NCBI GenBank assembly: GCA_933228895.1
Contig: OW121856.1
Coordinates: 20,167,805 to 20,231,804 of the forward strand
Origin: Platycnemis pennipes
Lineage: Eukaryota; Arthropoda; Insecta; Odonata; Platycnemididae
DNA: 64,000 nt
Reading direction: 5' to 3'
This document shows positions 1-11,921 of this stretch, in pieces (position 1 is the first letter of the stretch; the number at the start of each line of letters is the position of its first letter). The position numbers and the translations under genes are program-made. The notes under the pieces are model-generated. The model saw nothing but the letters and a program-made list of their open reading frames with translations, did not search any database and was not told the DNA's origin.

Positions 1-1430
1 TGCACTGAGGGACTCAGAGGAATGGAAGGTTAGAATATAAGGAGCTTGATTGTTTTGTTTTTATACTGTTTATATTATATTATTTTATATTGCTTATATT
101 GTGTTTGACTTTATTTTGCTTATTATCATAAATTAACATTTCCAGACAATTCAGAACTTTATCGAGTTTCTGAACGAATGGGAGGCTAAGGCAGTGGCTA
201 ACTCCTATCACTTCATCTACAGCAATACCTGTGTTGGGTTTAAAGTGACGTTAAATGCAACCTTGGAGCTGTTTAAATACCTATAATGGGAATGTAGTTT
301 CCAGAATTTAATTACAGCCAGGATGAACCAGGAGGTCCGTGAATTCCCGGATAAATAACATTTATGCTTATTACGGTGTCTGCTTTCAATAACAATTCAA
401 ACAATTTCGAGGAATTCTCGTATTTCCATACACGGGCCAGTGAGTATATCAGCACATTAAAATAAGGAAATTGTGTTCCAGTGTTGGACACCCAACAGGA
501 CTGACTTCCAAGGTTTCATGGTGACATTTGAGTGCATAAAGAGTTTGGGCGATGATCTTGTGCTTTCGGGAACATCGAAGTTCCCCCTGACGCATAAACT
601 AAGCCAAGATCACGAGGAAACTTTCTTCAGTCTTATCGCAAGGGAGGCTTCAATAATAACCCAACAGTTTGCCAGTTCAGTGTTGTATACCAAAGGATTC
701 TGCTGCACAAAGATTTGGCCCTTATTCAGAGTGGCAACGGCATCCCCCAAGACCAAACTAGTGTACGAACTTCCCCAAGTGGAAAACATCATCCACTCCC
801 GTAATACCTCCAGAACCCTTTGAGGTTAACATGGAGCAATATTATTATCTGCCCTCACTCACAAAGTTAGTATCTTCTTATATTAGGCGATATTGTGGAG
901 AACGTTGCTGGCTTTGAAATGAGGAAGCTACAAAAAATTGTTACTTGTAAACAAGTTTAACAGCCCTACAGGACGATAGCTGTGAAACTGATAACAGGCT
1001 AATGGCGAAAAAGAACAAGAAGGCCTCAAAATGCCCTCCCAAGAGTGTAGTTTCAGTATGTAAGATTGTGGAAGAAGCATTTCATAGGTACCAAGCATGC
1101 AGCCAGGTGGTACGTTTAAAAATACTAATTTGCATGGAGAAGGCCTCACTAATAGCAGCGTGAGAGGAAGGAGGGCTTATTTAGACGGCTGGATGAACAT
1201 CTCCTGGAGCAGTGTCCAATACACAACCACAGGAACTTTTTGATAAAGTCCGTAATGTATCAGTATCCCTCAATAATATTGCATCACTGCGGTCAAGAGG
1301 CAACCCAAGAGCTCCAAACAGCAACACACGGAGCATATACTCAAAGACGACGCTATTTAGGGGTATTTAAATATCGGAGGACGTGCCTCTTCAACTGTAT
1401 ATGATCAATTTTGCCATTGTCTTTCATAGC
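1..1430 (+). pseudogene. P-element-like transposase, C-terminal half (copy 0), decayed
   Basis: This is a decayed C-terminal half of a P-element/THAP9-type transposase, whose role would be cut-and-paste transposition in the nucleus. At about 145-290 the plus strand encodes a stretch ending in GFKVTLNATLELFKYL, the same block found in the two copies to the right. At about 590-640 it reads LSQDHEETFFSLI, the hallmark 'QDHxExFFS' block of this family, followed in a shifted frame by a NNNPTVCQF-like segment. At about 890-950 an AGF-RKL segment resembles the family's 'YxAGYxARK' region, and at 1010-1160 there is a tail with KIVEEAFHRYQ. Several frame changes and stops show it is dead. The homologous 5' half is absent; the window edge cuts it. 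The family call rests on motif recognition, not on a search. Confidence 0.6.
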
Positions 1431-1529
1431 GGAAACTAGAAATAACTCAGACCGCAAGAAGCAAACGATTATGCTGGACTAATCCAGACCAGAACTATGG
1501 GCTAGCGGAGGCACTCAGGGAGAGTTGGC

Positions 1530-2262
1530 GGCGGAAGAAGTGGACAAAAAAATAGGGTTTCCTTCCTTCAGTCCTTACTTTTAAACGAAACGCAGAGACT
1601 GAGACTGGAGGAAGACACCATAGAGCAGAGACTCCAAAAAGGGGACGTCAGAGAGACTGAAAGGTTTGACTGCAGCCACATTCCGGCGAGTGTGCAAACC
1701 ACGACCCAAAACACAGCGAGAGAAGACAGTTCGTGATTTTATGTCCATCTTACCGAGTTAATAAAGCCACAGAATACGGCCAGGCCATGGAATCCTCTGC
1801 CATCGCCACCTACGAGAAAAAAGTGGGGATGTGATAAGTCCAGCTGGACTTTTCCTAGACGAAGAAGAACCATAGCTTGCGTCATCACCAGACGGAATCA
1901 TATCCGATTGAAGAAGGTATATTGGAGGTGAAATGTCCTTTCATATGCCGAGAGCTCTCTCCATTACAGGCAGTAGAAAAAATTGATTAAGCATGCTGAA
2001 ATTAAAGAGGGAAAAATGATTTTAAAGCGATCATCCGACTATTTCTTCCAAGCGCAAAGGCAGCTGCACATAACTGGCAGAGATTATTGCCGGTTTGTTG
2101 TACGGAGACCCCATTGAATCCTCAACGAAAAGAATGTCAGAGATGACCATTTCTGGATAAATAATTTGAAACAGATCTCCCCATAAGGATTACCTTCTGC
2201 CAGGAATTTAACGGACACTTTCATGAGAATACAATATATATGAAAGAAATGATGCTTATATT
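1530..2262 (+). pseudogene. YqaJ-type (lambda-exonuclease-like) recombinase domain remnant
   Basis: Read across frames on the plus strand, this stretch gives the hallmark order of the YqaJ viral-recombinase/alkaline-exonuclease fold. A 'LTAATFRRVCK' entry segment lies near 1665-1700. A 'ESSAIATYEKK' segment follows near 1790-1825. Next come a 'GLFLDEEEP' and 'SPDGII' pair near 1845-1905, 'GILEVKCPF' near 1920-1945 (the metal-binding D...ExK core) and a 'FFQAQRQLHITGRDYC' segment near 2040-2090 (the YxxQxQ-type helix). Such nucleases digest double-stranded DNA 5' to 3'. In animal genomes they occur in uncharacterised, often transposon-linked proteins. Stops and frameshifts are frequent, so this copy is not functional. 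It begins about 100 bp after the P-like remnant and has the same orientation. Confidence 0.55.
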
Positions 2263-2375
2263 TCATTGATTTACTGATACTCGATTTTCTTTTTTGAGCA
2301 TTCTCTTTTTGGATTTCTCATCTACAGAATAAATATAATTTACCGTAGTCCATAAAAATTTATGCTCCAGTTCAG

Positions 2376-4347
2376 ACTCGCAATGATGTTGTGATTTATT
2401 ATTTCTCGATCCCATTAAAATTCCGCACTAACTTTAGACGGATTTACACTCGTATTGGAAAAATCTTGGAATAAAGGAATGAGGTCGCAGTCACGAGAAG
2501 CATTTTACTGCTGTTCTGAAAATAAATAGCCGCGGATATTTTTCTTGGTAGTGGGGGTGGACTAAATTAAATCCCACATTTGGACATGTTACGTTAATGT
2601 AAGGTGAGTATCAAAGATAACGGATAGCTAACATGATGAAGACGAATCCCTCGGCCTTCGTCCAAGGGGTCGAATGATGACGGGTGACGTAATAAGAGAC
2701 ACGCAACATCTGAACTGGCGGTAACTCACTGGTGACTAACTAAATAAGCCAAGCCCCATACACCCCCCCAAAAATGACTCCCTCATCCAGTTAATTACAT
2801 ATCTCTCTGAAAGGGAACTCTTAAATGAGGACTGAAAGGGTTACTTTTGGTTCTTTTGTCTATGTCTCAATGTTAGGGATTTGTCGATAAAGTGTTACAC
2901 CTAGGCATAGGGCAACTGTGATGACTTTGCAGACAGAAACACAGGCTTTAAAACAGAAATGCTCCTCGACATCTCAGGCTTCTCTTGCTGTTCCATTAGC
3001 TGCCCTTCCTGAAAGTCAGCATGAAGGAGTGAAGGCTATTTATGCAGCGTCCAAGTTGAATCATTCTAAGGGCAGGCTCTACACACTCCGGTGGAAGTAA
3101 GAGTGCTTGCTCCTTAGATTTAAGAGTAGGAAGGCATATGACCATTTGAGGGCTAATGGGATTCTATCCCCTCCAAACCGAAATACCCTCAGCAAATAAA
3201 TGAAGACCATTAGGGGGGCTTATGGTCTTCAGCAGGCTATATTTGACTTCATGAGGGTAAAAGCTGAAGCATGCATCCTAAGCCGTACCAAAAAATAAAT
3301 GTCGCGATGGCTTTTCAGGTATTCTATCACGACGCTTATTTGTTTTAACTGATGAAGAATGTGCAGTTCCAAGAAGACAAAGATTTATTTATAGTTGCAT
3401 TACATATAGCCGGCAGCATCTTCCCTAAACCATGACTTTGGCAGCTCTTTGGTAGGGATGTGGCTGCAACCATGGATGCTTACAGACCATTCCATCCCGC
3501 GCTGGATGATTGAGGCTTCCAGCAAATATATCTAGAGGGTCAAAGGACTTGACACAGCTTTAAACTCCAGGACTCCAAGCAATACACTGAGGAACTCGGA
3601 GGAATGGAAGGTTAGAGAATATAAGCTTCTTATATTATTTTGTGTTTTCATCTTTGACTTTATTTGCCTAATAATCATAAATTAACTTTTCAAGACAATA
3701 CAGAACTTCATCGAGTTTCTGAACAAATGGGAGGCTAAGGCAGTGGCTAACTCTTATCACTTCATCTACAGCAATACCCGTGTTGGGTTTAAAGTGACGT
3801 TAAATGCAACATTGGAGCTGTTTAAATACAAATAAGGGGAATGTAGTCTCAAGTATTTAATGACAGCCAAGTTGAACGAGGATGCATTAAAGGTGCGTGT
3901 ATTCCCAGATAAATAACTTTCATGCTTATTGCGGTGTGTGAATGCTTTCAATACGTTATAATCTATCTTTAATTCAATCAGTTACCCAGGTTTTTCGGCA
4001 TGATGAGGGCAGCATGAGGATCGAACGACCACCAGGACTCAATCGTGTTTGTGCAGTTGTTTAGGCTTCTAGTATTTTCCTCTTTAATCAAGCCATCGAA
4101 AGGGAGTAATGTGTCTGGACCTGAAATTCTCGGGACGTTTACGAAGTATACTGATATTTCACCCAGTGATAACTGGAAGGCACATTACCAGGCAATCCTG
4201 GATAGCATAGTGGAAAACGGTGTGCCTGATGGAGAACCTTTGCCAAACAGTGATGACACCAGCGACCATAATTATGCCACTACTGTCACGCCAGTCTCAG
4301 TGACCAGATACTTTACGGGTCACGTGGCTTGTAAAGCCATGTGGTTG
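2376..4347 (+). mobile_element. P-like element, tandem unit A (internally deleted)
   Basis: This is a 1,972-bp unit that repeats, nearly base for base, in the sequence starting at 4348. It holds about 500 bp of non-coding leader, an N-terminal coding start (MMTLQTETQAL at 2918), then the same C-terminal blocks as unit B. Compared with unit B it lacks about 730 bp of central transposase sequence; the join lies near 3260-3275. Unit A ends abruptly at 4347 inside the conserved 'CVTRY-GHVA-KAMW' region and passes straight into the leader of unit B, which gives a head-to-tail arrangement. The Pfam-like features are as in unit B. No terminal inverted repeats or target duplications were recognised. 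Confidence 0.65.
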
Positions 4348-4446
4348 ACTCGCAATGATGTTGTGATTTACTATTTCTTGATCCCATTTAAATTCCGGAC
4401 TAACTTTAGACGGATTTACACTCATATTGGAAAAATCTTGGAATGA
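2918..4446 (+). pseudogene. P-like transposase fragments of unit A
   Basis: Coding fragments read MMTLQTETQALKQK at 2918-3100, with a stop at 3098. They then read GFKVTLNATLELFKY at 3780-3835 and a C-terminal exon-like piece at 4045-4340 that includes QLFRLLVFSSLIKPSKGSNV. The catalytic central part is deleted. Downstream of 4347 the open frame runs into the leader of unit B, so the last 33 codons are artefactual. The in-frame TGA just after FFGMMRAA near 4015 is shared with unit B. Confidence 0.55.
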
Positions 4447-7420
4447 AGGAATGAGGTCGCAGTCACGAGAAGCATTTTACTGCTGTTCTGAAAATAAATA
4501 GCCCCAGATATTTTACTTGGTAGAGGGGGTGGACTAAATTAAATCCCACATTTGGACATGTTACGTTAATGTAAGGTGAGTATCAAAGATAACGGATAGC
4601 TAACATGAGGAAGACGAATCCCTCGGCCTTCGACCAAGGGGTCGAATGATGACGGGTGACGTAATAAGAGACACGCAACATCTGAACTGGCGGTAACTCA
4701 CTGGTGACTAACTAAATAAGCCAAGCCCCATACACCACCCCAAAAGACGACTTCCTCATCCAGTAAAGCTACATCTCTATTTGAAAGGGAACTCTTAAAT
4801 AAGGATTGAAAGGGTTACTTTTGGTTCTTTTGTCTAGGTCTCAATGTCAGGGATTTGTCGATAAAGTGTTACGCCTAAGCATAGGGCAACTGTGATGACT
4901 TTGCAGACAGAAACACAGGCTTTAAAACAGAAAAGCTCCTCGACATCTGAGGCAGCTCTTGCTGCTGAATTAGCTGCCCTTCCTGAAAGTCAGCATGATG
5001 GAGTGAAGGCTATTTATGCAGCTTCCAAGTTGAATCATTATAAGGGCAGGCACTACACACTCCGGTGGGTGTACGAGTGCTTGCTCCTTAGCTTTAAGAG
5101 TAAGAAGGCATATGACCATTTGAGGGCTAATGGGATTCTATCCCCTCCAAACCGAAATACCCTCAGCAAATATACGAAGACCATTAGGGCTTTTGGTTTT
5201 CAGCAGGCTATATTTGACTGCATGAAGGTAAAAGTTGAAGGGCTGCCTTCTGCAGAGCGTAGAGGCAAGTGCTGCAATGACAGTTCCTATACTTGTTTCA
5301 ATGAGATCGTATTAAGTTGTAAGTTAATGAAGGAATTTATTTCTTGCCAGGTGCTCTGCTCTTGGATGAGATGAAGCTCTCCAAAGGCTTAGTTTTTGAT
5401 AAGCACACGCTAAAAGCTGAAGGGTTCACTGATTTGGGGATTACACTCCGCCCCATCAAAAGAATGAGATGGGGGACCTTCCCTTGGTATTCATGTTCTA
5501 GCCTTTCCGCGGGAGATGGGTTGGCGTGTTTTTTAAGCAAGGGATGTGAAAGTAGTACAGCTCTGCGCCACCCCATTTTGGAATGCATCATACTACTGGA
5601 TACGGCTGGCTACTTCGTGGATGTGGTCGCTTGTGACGGTGTCCAATGGAACCGTAGTATGTGGAGGCTATTTGGTGTCGATGACACGGGGGAGTTGTGT
5701 ACACCCTTGCCACTCATCTAGGACGCTATGGTTCTGCTCAGACTTCCCACACCTTCTGAAGAACTTCGTTGTTAATCACGAAGCGATCTGGGTACGTAAT
5801 AGTTTTGGTATCTTTTTGACAGAAATAATTTATGTCCTTCTCTCGCATTGACCTATATCCGTTTGCAGACTCCAGATTGTGTGGTGAAGCTGAGACACTG
5901 GGTAGCTCTACTGGAACTGGAACAGCTTGGGAAACACCGGTTGAAGGCATGCCCTAAGCGTACTAGGGATCACGTGCATCCTAAGCCGTACCAAAAAATG
6001 AATGTCGCGAAAGCTTTTCAGGTATTCGATCACGACGCTTATTTGTTTTAACTGATGAAGAATGTGCAGTTCCAAGAAGACAAAGATTTATTTATAGTTG
6101 CATTACATATAGCCGGCAGCATCTTCCCTAAACCATGACTTTGGCAGCTCTTTGGTAGGGATGTGGCTGCAACCATGGATGCTTACAGACCATTCCATCC
6201 CGCGCTGGATGATTGAGGCTTCCAGCAAATATATCTAGAGGGTCAAAGGACTTGACATAGCTTTAAACTCCAGGACTCCAAGCAATACACTGAGGAACTC
6301 GGAGGAATGGAAGGTTAGAGAATATAAGCTTCTTATATTATTTTGTGTTTTCATCTTTGACTTTATTTGCCTAATAATCATAAATTAACTTTTCAAGACA
6401 ATACAGAACTTCATCGAGTTTCTGAACAAATGGGAGGCTAAGGCAGTGGCTAACTCTTATCACTTCATCTACAGCAATACCCGTGTTGGGTTTAAAGTGA
6501 CGTTAAATGCAACATTGGAGCTGTTTAAATACCTATAAGGGGAATGTAGTCTCCAGTATTTAATGACAGCCAAGTTGAACGAGGATGCATTAAAGGTGCG
6601 TGTATTCCCAGATAAATAACTTTCATGCTTATTGCGGTGTGTGAATGCTTTCAATACGTTATAATCTATCTTTAATTCAATCAGTTACCCAGGTTTTTCG
6701 GCATGATGAGGGCAGCATGAGGATCGAACGACCACCAGGACTCAATCGTGTTTGTGCAGTTGTTTAGGCTTCTAGTATTTTCCTCTTTAATCAAGCCATC
6801 GAAAGGGAGTAATGTGTCAGGACCTGAAATTCTGGGGACTTTTACGAAGTATACTGATATTTCACCCAGTGATAACTGGAAGGCACATTACCAGGCAATC
6901 CTGTATAGCATAGTGGAGAACGGTGTGCCTGATGGAGAACTTTTGCCAAGCAATGATGACACCAGCGACCATAATTATGCCACTACTGTCACGCCAGACT
7001 GCGTGACCAGATACTTAGCGGGTTACGTGGCTCGTAAAGCCATGTGGTTTACAACTTGTGAACAGTGCAAAGTGACACTAACCTCGAGGAATGGAGGTGC
7101 AATGAGTAGGGAAAACTTCCTGAAATTGCAAAATCAAGGGCACTTGAAGTATGCGTTAGAGAGGCTATTCTCATTGATATAGGAACTCGAGGGTGCAAGA
7201 GTTAGATACCTTGATTCAGATGGTCTAGATGTTGATACTATGTTTAAGGTCGAAACGTAGATTGAGTCCTTGGGTAGGATGCCATACGTCAGTTGCGAAG
7301 AGCACTGTAACCAATTGACAGACCTTGTTGTTGATTTCTTCATTACAACAAGAATGTCTTTGCCTGCAAGGTGGCAAAAGAAAAAGAATGCCTCACAGGA
7401 GGCAAAAGTTTAAATCGGAA
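4348..7420 (+). mobile_element. P-like element, tandem unit B (longest copy)
   Basis: The second tandem unit carries the same leader as unit A (4348-4890), then an intron-containing P-element-like transposase gene and its 3' end. It continues past the point where unit A stops, reaching the family's C-terminal LTD-VVDFFITTRM segment near 7315-7360. Flanking inverted repeats were not recognised. To the right, the piggyBac remnant begins within about 200 bp. Confidence 0.65.
4892..7360 (+). pseudogene. P-element-like transposase gene (unit B), decayed
   Basis: The N-terminal coding block (4892-5270) has a helix-rich segment YECLLLSFKSKKAYDHLR. It is followed by ALLLDEMKLSKGLVFD at 5350-5400 and GYFVDVVACDGVQWNRSMW-LFG at about 5605-5680, the RNase-H-like catalytic region of P/THAP9 transposases. 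VVKLRHWVALLELEQLGK follows at 5880-5940, then GFKVTLNATLEL at 6485-6530 and CVTRYLAGYVARKAMWFTTCEQC at 6990-7070. Consensus-looking introns separate the blocks. One has donor GTACGT at 5791 and an acceptor ending at about 5869; another runs from about 6310 to 6395. Stops interrupt it, including a TGA after FFGMMRAA at about 6717 and a TAG at 7180. No N-terminal THAP zinc finger was seen. It is a dead gene of this family; similarity to host THAP9 is expected but the local duplication argues for a transposon. Confidence 0.6.
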
Positions 7421-7599
7421 GAGAGAAAAACTGTAAATATTACTCTTATTTCAAGATTCCATATAGTATTTTTGACCTGTGAGATTTTCTTTCTTTATAT
7501 ACATATAATTGATACGGTTATACGGTTAATAATATACGGTTGACTTTTTCTGAGCATATTTGCTTTAGAACATATCGTAAATAATGAAGATAATGATGG

Positions 7600-9150
7600 G
7601 AAGTGAATTAATTTGAATTCAAGCCAAGCAAAACATCTTTTCATAGGGATAGCAGAGGTCCTTGAAGATTTGCCAATGACGGACATCGACAGCAGTGATT
7701 CAAATTCAGAATGTGAACAACATTTTGAAGAAGAACATGACTCAATCTGAACTGTAAGCTCCATCGGAAGAAGAGGATCATCCTTACGACTGAGATGGCG
7801 AATTTTACGTTGGGATGGATAAAAGACTATATGGAGTAAAAAGTCTTGTAAAAGTAAGTTTAGTAGAACTACTGCTTGCAGCATAGGAAGAGTATTTCCC
7901 AATGCTAAGAAGAGGGGCCAAAATATGAAAGATGAGTTTACAGCTTTTTTAAAATTATTGACTCTGACATCAAATAAAGTGTCATACTTATCAGGAAATT
8001 CAAGAGAAACGCTCGAGTCAAGCGTATTCAAGAGAAAAGCTTCAGTCAAGCGTATTCTAGAGGAAGAGATATCAAAGACACAAACAAAAGTAAAATTCAA
8101 GTAGTTTTTTATAGCTAACTGGGATAAAAAAATCCAATCATGCTAACTTTCATGAGCTGCGGACATGATGGTGCAGGTGTAGAAATATGTAGTGATGTTA
8201 TGTCTTACATGAGATTTCTGTTTTTATTGTCCTGTATGAGATTCGACGATAAAAGAATAAGGCACGAAAGGTTGGACTAGTTGGCACCAATAAAGTACGT
8301 GTTTGAAAGATTCATAAACAACTGCAAAGATTCATATTCACCGGATGAATGTTTTACTACTGGCAAAAAATTGGAGCCTTTCAAATGCCGTTGCAGTTTT
8401 ATACAGTACATACCTAGTAAAGCAGCCAGGTATGGGCTGAATATATTCGTACTTGCTGATGCAAAAACATTTTATACCAGTAACTTGGAAGTTTATTGCG
8501 GAAAGCAGCCCTCAGGACCGTATAGTGGAGACAACAGCCCTTCATCTATTAATCACAAACATGATGAATGCCTAAAAGGTTCCAATAGAAACGTTAATGC
8601 GATAATTGGTACACCAACTATCCACTGGCATTATCCCTATTGAAAGATAAAAATCACTTATATTGGTACTGTCAGGAAATACCAGCTGAGTTTATCCCAA
8701 GCAAAAAGAGAGAAATCGAATCATTGATTTTTGGCTACCAGAAAAGTGCTACGTTAGTGCCTTGTGAGTCAAAAAAGAATACAGCTGCCATTGTATTATC
8801 AACGATGAATGATGAAAACATGAAACCTGAACCATGCAACTGAAACCAAGAAACCTGAATTCATCATGGACAACGACCGAACAAAAGGTGTTGACACAGT
8901 AGATCAAATGTGTGGAAACTTCACAATACAAAGAAAATTGTGAGGATTATTGGTAATGTCCTTTTAGACAACCTCTAAGCCACTTTTCAAGAAATTTAAA
9001 ATCCTTACTTTACCTTGCATTTATCTACTTCACATGCTAATACTTTTAAAATAACAACACCAGTAATTTTCGACTAAATGACTCCTATCAACTCCATGAT
9101 GCTAGAAGAAATCTACACGTAGAGAGATCTCTCATAACCTCCCATTCCAA
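7600..9150 (+). pseudogene. piggyBac transposase remnant
   Basis: The best-preserved block (8281-8640) reads FERFINNCKDSYSPDECF, then CRCSFIQYIPSKAARYG, then NIFVLADAKTFYTSNLEVYCGKQ. This is the central DDE region of piggyBac transposases. It continues in another frame at 8640-8760 with a QEIPAEFIPSKKRE segment and, near 8885-8910, a GVDTVDQMC segment, both diagnostic. Weak N-terminal similarity, including an acidic stretch, runs from about 7650 to 8100. The aspartate usually present before the LxPFxGRC block is missing (TTGKKLEPF), and frameshifts and stops abound, so it is inactive. TTAA-flanked ends were not identified. Confidence 0.7.
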
Positions 9151-9409
9151 GAGACCAAAGACAATGGCCATCCAAGTTACTCAAAAGAATTAAAGATATT
9201 TCTAACGTACATATTTTTAAAAGGAAACTTTTCAGTGTCAGCCACATTATTGTATTATCTATCGTTTGTGTTTTTGGGGCATTTTGTTCTTTTGTTTGTC
9301 GGTCGCAAGGTAGCCATTAATAATGGCCCATAAACCAATAGGTGATGGGCCCAATGTGTTCGGAATCCTGGTGAAGTGAGTGGTGAGTGTGAACTGGTTG
9401 ATAAAAGAA

Positions 9410-11130
9410 ATTTTAAGATTCCATTAAGTCACGGCTTCAAAGGACGAGATTATACCTTTCGATAAATTGAGAGGAAAACGATTACACTATGTATGTCGTA
9501 CGCGTGCGGCTCTAGAAACACGAAAATGTTGGGAAGCGGTGAGCTATGATGTAAAAGGCGTAGACGAACTTTCCGCGACTCAGACAGGAATAAATGAAAG
9601 GGCCAGGTCTTTCCTTATTCAGATAATTTCTTATTTTCACCAGACGATGTGGGACACTTAGATCTGGTGAAAAACATTTGGGAATCTCTGCAAGCAACGC
9701 GTTGTGAAATAGCTGTACTTTCCACGCTAATATTGCTCAAGGAAATGGTCTACAGTAGGAAGGACGAGGGCACAACCATGATTGAATATAAGTAAAAAAT
9801 GGATAACCTTCATCGAAGAATTAATAACTTTTGTGTACTCGAGCTTCCGGATTGGGCGATGGAAGTTTTGTTAGAAGAAGTCAAAGGGCTCTACACCTAA
9901 GGAAGTGCACATCTTGTGAGCATTGCAATGCATGCATGGAGTCAAAGGAAAATGCTGTACATTAAAATGCTAAGCAGGAGTTGGGGAAAATGTCAAACAA
10001 GTGGAAAGGCTACGAAATAAGGTGATCGGATCCAAGTGGGTGTTTCGGATCAAAACTGATGAAGATGGAAGGTTGGCTAGGTGCAAAGCGAGACTTGTTG
10101 TACAAGGTTTCTCCCAAGTTCCAGGAGTTGATTATTTAGAGATTACTCCTGTTGTGAGCGCTAAAGTTGTGGGTGTACTTCTGGATATTGGTGTTGAAAG
10201 AGGATGGGATTTTGAACATATTGTTATCAGGACAGGTCAGATAGAATGCTTTGAAGGCGAGTTAAGGGACCATGTGAACTATGTTTGTAGATTGAAGAAA
10301 AGCCTTTGTGGGTGGCATCAGGCAGCTACAGACTGACATGAGCATCTAGACAGAAAGCTCAAAGCATTGGGACTTCATAAATGTGTAAGTGAGCCATGTG
10401 TATATTTCAATGAAAATTTCAGTTTAATCCTTGCTGTATACGTGGATTATATTGGATTGAGGGGAGAAGGAAAAAAATAAACAAATTTAAGGGAAAATTT
10501 ATCCCAGGCATCGGAAACCAATTATCTCCTTTCGATTAGAATTACCAGAGACTCCAAAAATTCAGTCCAATGTCCTTGCGATGGGCACAATACCAGACTT
10601 AGCTTTTATCACCTGCCGTCAGAGTATTTTCAAATAGGGCCACAGTAAGGCATTGGACAGAGGTGAAGCATATTTTTAGATACCTGAAGGTTACAGTAGG
10701 TATGGGCATAAAATAAGATGAAAAGGGAGACAGTGAAAGTCTACACTGATACGGATTGGGCTAATGACACAGAGGAAACAAAGTCCTTTAAGGGCTTTGT
10801 ACTTACTTTAGCAGGGGGGGAGGGCAATCAATGGGCAAAGTAGGAAGCAGAGGGTGGTGGCAACATCAACAACCGAGGCAGAATATATTGCAATGGGGGA
10901 GGCTGTAAAAGAGAAGTGGTTGAGAAATTTCTAGTTGAGAGAGCAAGGTTCCTTCATGGAAGACCATTGAATTATTTTACCAGATTATCAAGGCGTGATG
11001 GCTTTGGCTTAACACAAAGAGACTTCTAATAGATCAAAGCACATTGATGTGATCATGAAGATTATGGATCGGAAATGGTCTGTCCGAACTCGTTGTCTGT
11101 CAGTTCAGCATTGGACACCTTATAAAAATT
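9410..11130 (+). mobile_element. Ty1/copia-type retrotransposon, degenerate and internally collapsed
   Basis: The left part (9440-9900) shows copia Gag-like sequence: FDKLRGKRLHYVCR-ALETRKCW, then IWESLQATR and MIEYK-KMDNLHRRINN in shifting frames. At 10001-10330 the reverse transcriptase starts with KVIGSKWVFRIKTDEDGRL, KARLVVQGFSQVPGVDY and LKKSLCGWHQA, continuing to LAVYVDYIGL near 10430. RNase H sequence follows near 10740-10910 (YTDTDWANDTEETKSFKGFV). Most of the zinc knuckle, protease and integrase is missing between about 9950 and 10000, so a large deletion joined Gag to RT. LTRs were not found. It is inactive. Confidence 0.65.
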
Positions 11131-11771
11131 ATTTTTTGTTCCAAAAGAGAAAATTTAACGAGTTCCTTCTCAAATTTCTCATCAATTAACATGATTGTCT
11201 TTTTTAAAATGAGGTAAAACTAACGCATTTTATCCCAGTATTCCTTTGGTTTGGTTTGCTTTTCTATAAGGGTCCATAAGCATTTTATTTGAGTTCTCCG
11301 TGGTAACTAAGTCAATTCAAATTAACATATTTGTAGATCATGTCGCATTATGTTTTATTTACGAAGCAGTTCTCTAAAACCTTAAATGCATAGCGAGTGT
11401 GACCGTATTGAGTTAAGGTGTGGTTTCGCTGGGGCGTCCGGCGTCCTACTACTGCCGTAGTTCTTGAAAGTGGCAGAATAAGAATCCACTCTCGCCAATT
11501 CTAGAATATTTGTTATGCAATGGACGGGAAGTTAAGGCAGAATTGGCTTCAACGCGTACTTCACCCTCGAGCTGAATATACAGGTTCTTACCCACTACTA
11601 CAACTATCACAGCATTTACAAGCTAATAATACTCGTACTCGCCCATGTTCTCGCTCTTTTTTAGATAGTAAACAAATCAACAGATGTTGGCGCTCAGCTA
11701 TGTGTAAACATCTGCATCCAAGCAAAGATGAATGAAGGCAATCAAAGGTTACCGACGCACATTCCAGTTGA

Positions 11772-11921
11772 TGGCGATCGTGACAGGATGGTGTCAACGC
11801 GAAAACAATTGACGGTTAAAGTTTGACGTTCACGCCAATCATAAACTGGCGATCGTAACAGGATACCGTGAATGTAAAAAACAATTCACGGTTAAAGTTT
11901 GAAGTCCACGCCAATTATAAA
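11772..11921 (+). repeat. Two-copy 75-bp tandem repeat
   Basis: Two adjacent diverged units each begin GGCGATCGTRACAGGAT, continue with CAATT-ACGGTTAAAGTTTGA and end with CACGCCAAT-ATAAAC. They look like the remnant of a minisatellite. No gene is recognised around them; the open frame across the second unit has no recognisable product. Confidence 0.6.

Noticed and set aside
7495..8100. 201-residue minus-strand protein
   Set aside because: It is antisense to the N-terminal region of the piggyBac remnant, which has the recognisable motifs.
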